Below are positions 21,423-25,595 of a DNA stretch of 25,595 nucleotides, one piece after another (positions within the stretch are counted from its first letter, which is position 1; the number at the start of each line of letters is the position of its first letter). Under the pieces are notes generated by a model. That model saw nothing but the letters and a program-made list of their open reading frames with translations. It made no database searches and was not told where the DNA came from. Both the position numbers and the translations under genes were made by a program. The DNA lies in contig CAUDNR010004486.1 of NCBI GenBank assembly GCA_958430865.1, forward strand, positions 5,243-30,837, read 5' to 3'. Source of the stretch: Entrophospora sp. SA101 (Eukaryota > Glomeromycota > Glomeromycetes > Entrophosporales > Entrophosporaceae).

Positions 21423-22172
21423 AAAAAAAATAAAAAAAATAAAAAATAAAAAAATATTTTATATAATATAAAAATTTGTTTCTCGATAAATTTTCAACGA
21501 CACTCTTCCATTCTTTTTTATTTCTTTTTTATGGATATCAATTACTAAAAGGCTAATTGGTATCTTTGCTTATTTTTTCTGTAGCTGTCTAAATATATCC
21601 ATATAAGTAAATTCCCAATTTGAAAGATTTTATAAAATCGAAAAAACGACTAATTGACGTTCAATCCGGGGGATTTTTTTTGTATTTAATATTAATTTAA
21701 ATGGTTTTATAAGGTACAAATATAATGAAAGATCAATAAATAAAATTGGGATTTTTGGCAAATTGGTTAGTTGTGAGGATGGCGAATTAATCTAATTGTA
21801 ATAAATAAGCATGTATAGTATATATTGATATGTATTGGAATGCGATTGCTAGCCAGTTAAACTTTTATTTTATGACGCGGTTAAAATTAGAAATCGTTTT
21901 GACAAATAACAATTAGCAAGAAAAACCATTAAACTTTTTTTTTTTTTTTAATACTTTTGCTATCATTAACACAAGTAAGAAACAAGCTCATAACTGAGAA
22001 CGCAATGCGAGCTTATGGTTTTCGTATTACAAATCACGCACACCATGTTACGCGAGAACAAAAATTCATTTATTTTAAGTTGGGTTTGGGATTGAATCTT
22101 CTTCGTCGCAAAGAGCAAAAAAAATGACATCACTCGGGCCAAGACACAGTAGTCTATTTTCTAAATCCAAAA
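21423..22172. other. AT-rich intergenic stretch
   Basis: Poly(A) rich at 21421-21455 and a poly(T) run at about 21938-21950. No frame with protein-like composition. GTTCAATCC at about 21660 resembles a tRNA B box, but no matching A box or stem set was found. Confidence 0.4.
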
Positions 22173-22210
22173 CATATAAATAGGACAGCCGTCCCCTCTT
22201 TTTTTTTTTG
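22173..22210 (+). promoter_or_regulatory. TATAAATAGG plus GGACRGCCGTCC palindrome and poly(T), first copy
   Basis: ATATAAATAGGACAGCCGTC (starting at 22174) is followed by a run of T. The TATAAATAGG core is a good TATA box and the next 12 bases are nearly palindromic. The same arrangement recurs at 23427-23460, so it may be a repeated element end or a shared promoter piece. No gene directly downstream is recognised. Confidence 0.35.
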
Positions 22211-22429
22211 AAAAACTTGAATATTTTCATGGAACAAAATCGGATCTTAATCTTTATTGTCATCCTCAAAAAAATGATGATTCATTGTTGTTTGCTACTT
22301 GTTGCTATAATAATAATGCTTCTCATAATTGATGGATTTCATATATTATTAATTAACGAATTTTATCTCTCTTTTCTCTTTTTTTTTTATAATGCTTCTT
22401 CTAAATAAAATAAACAATAAAAATTAACA

Positions 22430-22610
22430 AAAGAGAGAGGTATGTCACGAATGGTTAATACACCCAGCATGAGCCACCAGCAAGAGTTCCATTCTCTCAC
22501 TCGCTGGACTTTAATAACACATTTAAGCGAGCCACATGGGCTTGCCATTGCATGTCTTACCCCGAGACAAGAACTATTAATGGAAAAATGAGCCTTATAT
22601 TTCAAGTTGT
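22430..22610. other. GC-richer island of unknown nature
   Basis: This block is clearly less AT-rich than its surroundings and is non-repetitive within the window. A minus-strand frame of 72 codons crosses it, but its composition is unremarkable and it has no recognisable domain. It could be an exon, a SINE-like element or other transposed DNA. I cannot decide. Confidence 0.25.
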
Positions 22611-22689
22611 ACGTGGGATATATACAGTTTCATTGGACAAATTTTTATTCTATTGAATTGTTTTATTTTTTTTTAGATTACAATAAAAA

Positions 22690-23165
22690 TTATGTAACGT
22701 TTGTCAATTATTCAATAGTTTGTATAGGCGTAATCAAAGCAAGTGTTAAATACAAGATCAAGAAGTTTGCAAATCAAGTTTTGCAAATGAATGTTTTATC
22801 AATTATTCAATATTTTGTATGAAATAAGTGTTAAAGGCAAGATCTGTGAAGTTGTTTGCAAAATATATTTAACGAATGTTTTTATCAATTATTCAAATGT
22901 AGGCAGGTTCGATCGAAATAAGTGCTAAAGTTAAAATCTATTTGCAAATCAAGTTTTCTAACATGAACGTTTTGTTATTCAATAATTAATTATATAGGCG
23001 GGTTTGATCGAAGTAAGTGTTAATGTCGAGATCTACGAAGCTGTTTGTAATCAATTATTAAATAATCATATAGGCGGGGTTTGATCAAAGTAAGTGTTAA
23101 AGTCAAGGTTTACGAAGCTTGCAATCCATCTTTGCAAAATGAAAGTATAGACGTGATCAAAGCAT
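22690..23165. repeat. Degenerate minisatellite, five units of about 77-95 bp
   Basis: The block AAGTGTTAAA or a close variant recurs at 22741, 22826, 22920, 23015 and 23092 (spacings 85, 94, 95 and 77). Each unit repeats the order TATCAATTATTCAA, (G)TATAGGCGGG, TTTGATCAAAG, AAGTGTTAAAG, CAAGATCTACGAAG, TTTGCAAATCAAG with indels. It is non-coding. The variation between units shows an old array that is still collinear. Confidence 0.8.
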
Positions 23166-23166
23166 T

Positions 23167-23263
23167 TTAGTAATAAACAAATTATCAATTCAATTGTCAA
23201 TTTAATTAAACACACGACACTTTATTTTTAGTAATAATAATCAATTCAATTGTCAATTAATTA
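23167..23263. repeat. Two-copy direct repeat beside the minisatellite
   Basis: TTTTAGTAATAA followed by ATCAATTCAATTGTCAATT(T)AATTAA occurs at 23167-23212 and again at 23228-23263. The unit contains a CAATTG palindrome. It directly abuts the five-unit array. Confidence 0.7.
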
Positions 23264-23426
23264 AGAAGTAACTGAATCATAAATTCAATTGTAAAAGCAT
23301 AATGCTTTTCTTTAAAAGTAAACAAATCAATGATCCAAAAAAAACAGGGTATATGATAATAATAGTAAAAAATGTTTTTTTTGGCATTTTTAGTAAGAAA
23401 CAAATAATTAATTAATTCAAAAAAAT

Positions 23427-23460
23427 GCAAATAGGACGGCCGTCTCCACATTTTTTTTTT
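23427..23460 (+). promoter_or_regulatory. AAATAGG plus GGACGGCCGTC palindrome and poly(T), second copy
   Basis: GCAAATAGGACGGCCGTCTC followed by CACA and a T run repeats the layout at 22173-22210 in the same orientation. It lies about 220-250 bases upstream of the hAT transposase start, outside usual TATA distance. Confidence 0.35.
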
Positions 23461-23464
23461 CGTA

Positions 23465-23516
23465 ACCTCTTTCTCTCTCTCTCTCGACTCTTATTATTAT
23501 TATTATTATTATTATA
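23465..23516. repeat. Adjacent (TC)n and (ATT)n microsatellites
   Basis: A CT/TC run at 23469-23484 is followed by nine or so TTA/ATT repeats up to 23516. Simple sequence with no coding role seen. Confidence 0.85.
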
Positions 23517-23574
23517 TTTCATTCACCAAAGGCAACAAAATTGAAAAAAACAATTTTTAGATGATCTACATTAC

Positions 23575-23647
23575 AGCCAATCAGAATTTCGTACCCAAGT
23601 AAGCCACCCTTAATCAAATTTGAATTAAAAAAATCAGCTATATATAT
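23575..23647 (+). promoter_or_regulatory. CCAAT box and TATA box upstream of the hAT transposase frame
   Basis: AGCCAATCAG at 23575-23584 fits the NF-Y/HAP CCAAT-box consensus, and TATATATAT at 23639-23647 lies 33 bases before the ATG at 23680. The order and spacing (CCAAT about 100 bases and TATA about 35 bases before the start) look like a real fungal promoter left in the element. Confidence 0.45.
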
Positions 23648-23679
23648 CACACACAAAACCATAGTTTGTGAGTGCGAAC

Positions 23680-24806
23680 ATGGAGGCAATTCAAGCAAAT
23701 GCAACTAATTCACCATTAACTGATGTTCAAAGCAATTTTATTACAAAAAACCTAATCGAGTTCTTGATAAAAGAATTCAGTACCTTTCTACATTTTGAAA
23801 AGTCCTAGCTTTCAAAATCCATCCAATCTTTGAATCCCCAGTTCAAAATTCCAAACACAAATCTAATTAAGGAATCAATAATACATCTATACAATATTTC
23901 ATTTGATGAAATTAAAATCATAATTTTTAATAAATGTCAATTTGCTTGTTTGACCACAGATTTTTGGACCGCTTCACATCAGAAAAAAGGATGCATGGGT
24001 ATAACTTGTTCCTGGCTCTCTGAAGATTTTGAACCAGTTGAAACTCTTTTAAACTTGTTTCATGTTCCCCATCCACATACAAACTTGGTTACAAAAAATC
24101 TAATAGAGGAAGAAATATTAAAGTGGAATTTAGAGGGGAAAATTACAGCTATTACTACCAATAATGGTAGTAATATGATTTCAGGGTCTAGATTATTAAA
24201 AAATTCATTAAATATTGAGAGAATTTCTTGTATAGCTCATACATTACAACTCTGTGTTAAAAAAGCACTTAACTGTGATGATAAGATTAAAGCATTGGTT
24301 TTAAGGGCAAGAAAACTTATCTTATTTTTCAACTCTCCAAAACAGTTGGAGGCACTGTTCAATGTGCAAGAAAGATTAAGAGAAGATTATCCAACAAATC
24401 TAAAACCAATACATGATGTAGCCACACGTTGGAATAGTACCTATAATTCATGGGTGAGGTTATTGAATCTCAAAAAAGCAATCATTATCTTACAAAGTCA
24501 TATGATACTGGATAGTGATCCTGAAACTAGAAAAAGTGGGAGAAAATTACAAAAATCGTTATTAACAGAAATTAATTAAAGAATTTATTGAAACACTTAA
24601 ACAATTGACTTAGTAACCACAACACTCAGTAGTAGAGATTTTGTAACATTATCTTTAGTTGTGCCACTGATATTTTTCCTAAAGAAAAGATTCTTAGAAA
24701 TAGTGACATATTATATATATAAATGATGAAAATTATGACAACAATGAATTTGAAAATGAAAATATTGAACCAATAGATAGCTATTTTATAATGGTAATTA
24801 CCCTAT
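23680..24806 (+). pseudogene. hAT-family transposase pseudogene
   Basis: From ATG at 23680 one frame reads a hAT-like N-terminal region (NLIEFLIKEF...SIQSLNPQFKIPNTNLIKES), broken by TAG at 23806-23808. It then gives the RNase H-like core: LTTDFW (first catalytic Asp, codon 94), TTNNGSNM (codons 159-166, second catalytic Asp replaced by Asn at codon 161), CIAHTLQLCV and DVATRWNSTYNSW. That frame ends at 24579. The protein carries on in two other frames (LIKEFIETLKQL, then DLVTTTLSSRDFVTLSLVVP from 24607) and an acidic stretch to about 24806. No BED zinc finger precedes it and the C-terminal dimerisation region is not recognisable. The copy cannot be an active transposase. Confidence 0.85.
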
Positions 24807-24840
24807 GGTAGTTATCATTGCTGTAACTACCAATTACAGC
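24806..24840. repeat. Overlapping hairpins after the hAT remnant
   Basis: TGGTAGTTA (24806-24814) and TAACTACCA (24824-24832) form a 9-bp stem with a 9-base loop. GCTGTAA (24820-24826) and TTACAGC (24834-24840) form a competing 7-bp stem. The pair may be a subterminal structure of the hAT element. Confidence 0.55.
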
Positions 24841-25595
24841 AGGTATCTTTAACAATAACATTTGTTGGTTCCTTTATTAATAAAACATACAATTTTATGC
24901 AAAAAAATGGACATATTTTCTCACTTGTGTCAATTGAACTTGGAGTCTCTATAGTTCTTGTAGTGATAATAATAGTAGTAGTAGTTTTTTTTTTAAAAAT
25001 CAATTAACAATAATAGTTGTGATAATTGGTTTTTTCCCATTGTAATGATAATAACAATAGTAATTCATTTGTTCCTAATAGCAAATAGTCATATTAGGGT
25101 TTCTATTCGAATAAAACGAGTTAAGATTGAGCTGTATTATGTGTTAATTTGAATAAAATGAATAATAATAAATCGAATAATAATAATAAATCGAATAAGT
25201 CAAGTTGTCTTACTATTTTAAATTTATCATAGCAAACACATGAACAATTAAATACCAAACCGGATCTGAGATTTTTTTGATTAGTCTACAATAGAAGTTT
25301 AAAATGTTATTTTCAGAGCAAAAATTAAAATTAGAAATTTTATAATTAGCTTAATACAAAAATACAGTAAATTATCTCATACAAGCAATTTATTTTGATT
25401 CAAACCATCACTATTAACTACGGTAAATCATGAAAATGGCAATTTAAGTATTTCCCAACTTCAAAGCCTTTTATAACTTTTCCTTGCTAAATAATTCAGT
25501 GTGTTACAAAAGTCTTTGGACAAATACATTTGGTCACTACTCCACAATTACCATGCTATGTCATATGGTCAAGTATTTATTTGAAAACTCAGAAT
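24841..25595. other. AT-rich tail of the window, no gene seen
   Basis: No protein-like frame. Short simple repeats occur, including a duplicated GAATAATAATAAATC block at about 25158-25195 and (TAG)n at about 24970-24985. The right terminus of the hAT element should lie here, but I could not identify a terminal inverted repeat. Confidence 0.4.

Noticed and set aside
21640..21680. Possible tRNA or SINE B box (GTTCAATCC)
   Set aside because: No A box at a suitable distance and no cloverleaf stems could be built around it.
22208..22408. 66-codon hydrophobic plus-strand frame
   Set aside because: AT-rich codons give Ile, Leu and Phe by chance. It ends in a poly(T)-derived poly-Phe stretch.
22387..22605. 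72-codon minus-strand frame in the GC-richer island
   Set aside because: No recognisable domain and no relative within the window. The start and stop context look accidental.

Overview
The window looks like nuclear DNA of a fungus, most likely an arbuscular mycorrhizal (Glomeromycotina, Rhizophagus-like) species. The reasons are a very AT-rich base composition, short spliceosomal introns (66-251 bp, GT...AG), tandem copies of TRANK1-like UvrD-family helicase genes, an F-box fragment, and debris of hAT, Tc1/mariner, pogo-like and MITE elements. The genus is an inference from gene style and not from a marker gene.

Left and centre (1-17524) hold three copies of one gene family. Copy C (plus strand, 1 to about 457) enters from the left edge and breaks off inside exon 8. 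Copy A (minus strand, 1254-7700) and copy B (minus strand, 11014-17524) are complete 12-exon paralogs in tandem. I reconstructed every splice junction by comparing the two. All 11 introns share position and phase, and the spliced lengths are whole codons (1808 and 1786 residues). The predicted protein has an N-terminal RelE/ParE-like fold region, a superfamily 1 (UvrD/TRANK1-type) helicase core with motifs I to VI, a TPR-like region, a long alpha-helical region, and a charged coiled-coil tail. Copy A also has an IQ-like motif that copy B has lost in frame. Homology between the two units extends about 400 bp upstream of the start codons. The spacer (7778-10940) holds a decayed relict of the gene's 3' end, a Tc1/mariner transposase pseudogene and one pogo-like terminus.

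Right part (17525-25595) is gene-poor and repeat-rich. It contains a 302-bp MITE with clear terminal inverted repeats (19070-19371) and degenerate copies of its right end at 20237-20320 and 650-710. It also has a pogo-like terminus, a 38-bp tandem duplication, an F-box pseudogene with a one-base frameshift (20659-21361, minus), a five-unit minisatellite (22690-23165), and a hAT transposase pseudogene (from 23680, plus). The hAT copy has an internal TAG, frameshifts and an Asp-to-Asn change at a catalytic position, yet still has a CCAAT box and a TATA box upstream.

The only genes that look functional are helicase paralogs A and B. Everything else reads as transposon debris, truncated copies or unrecognised short frames. 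I saw no rRNA, tRNA or CRISPR.
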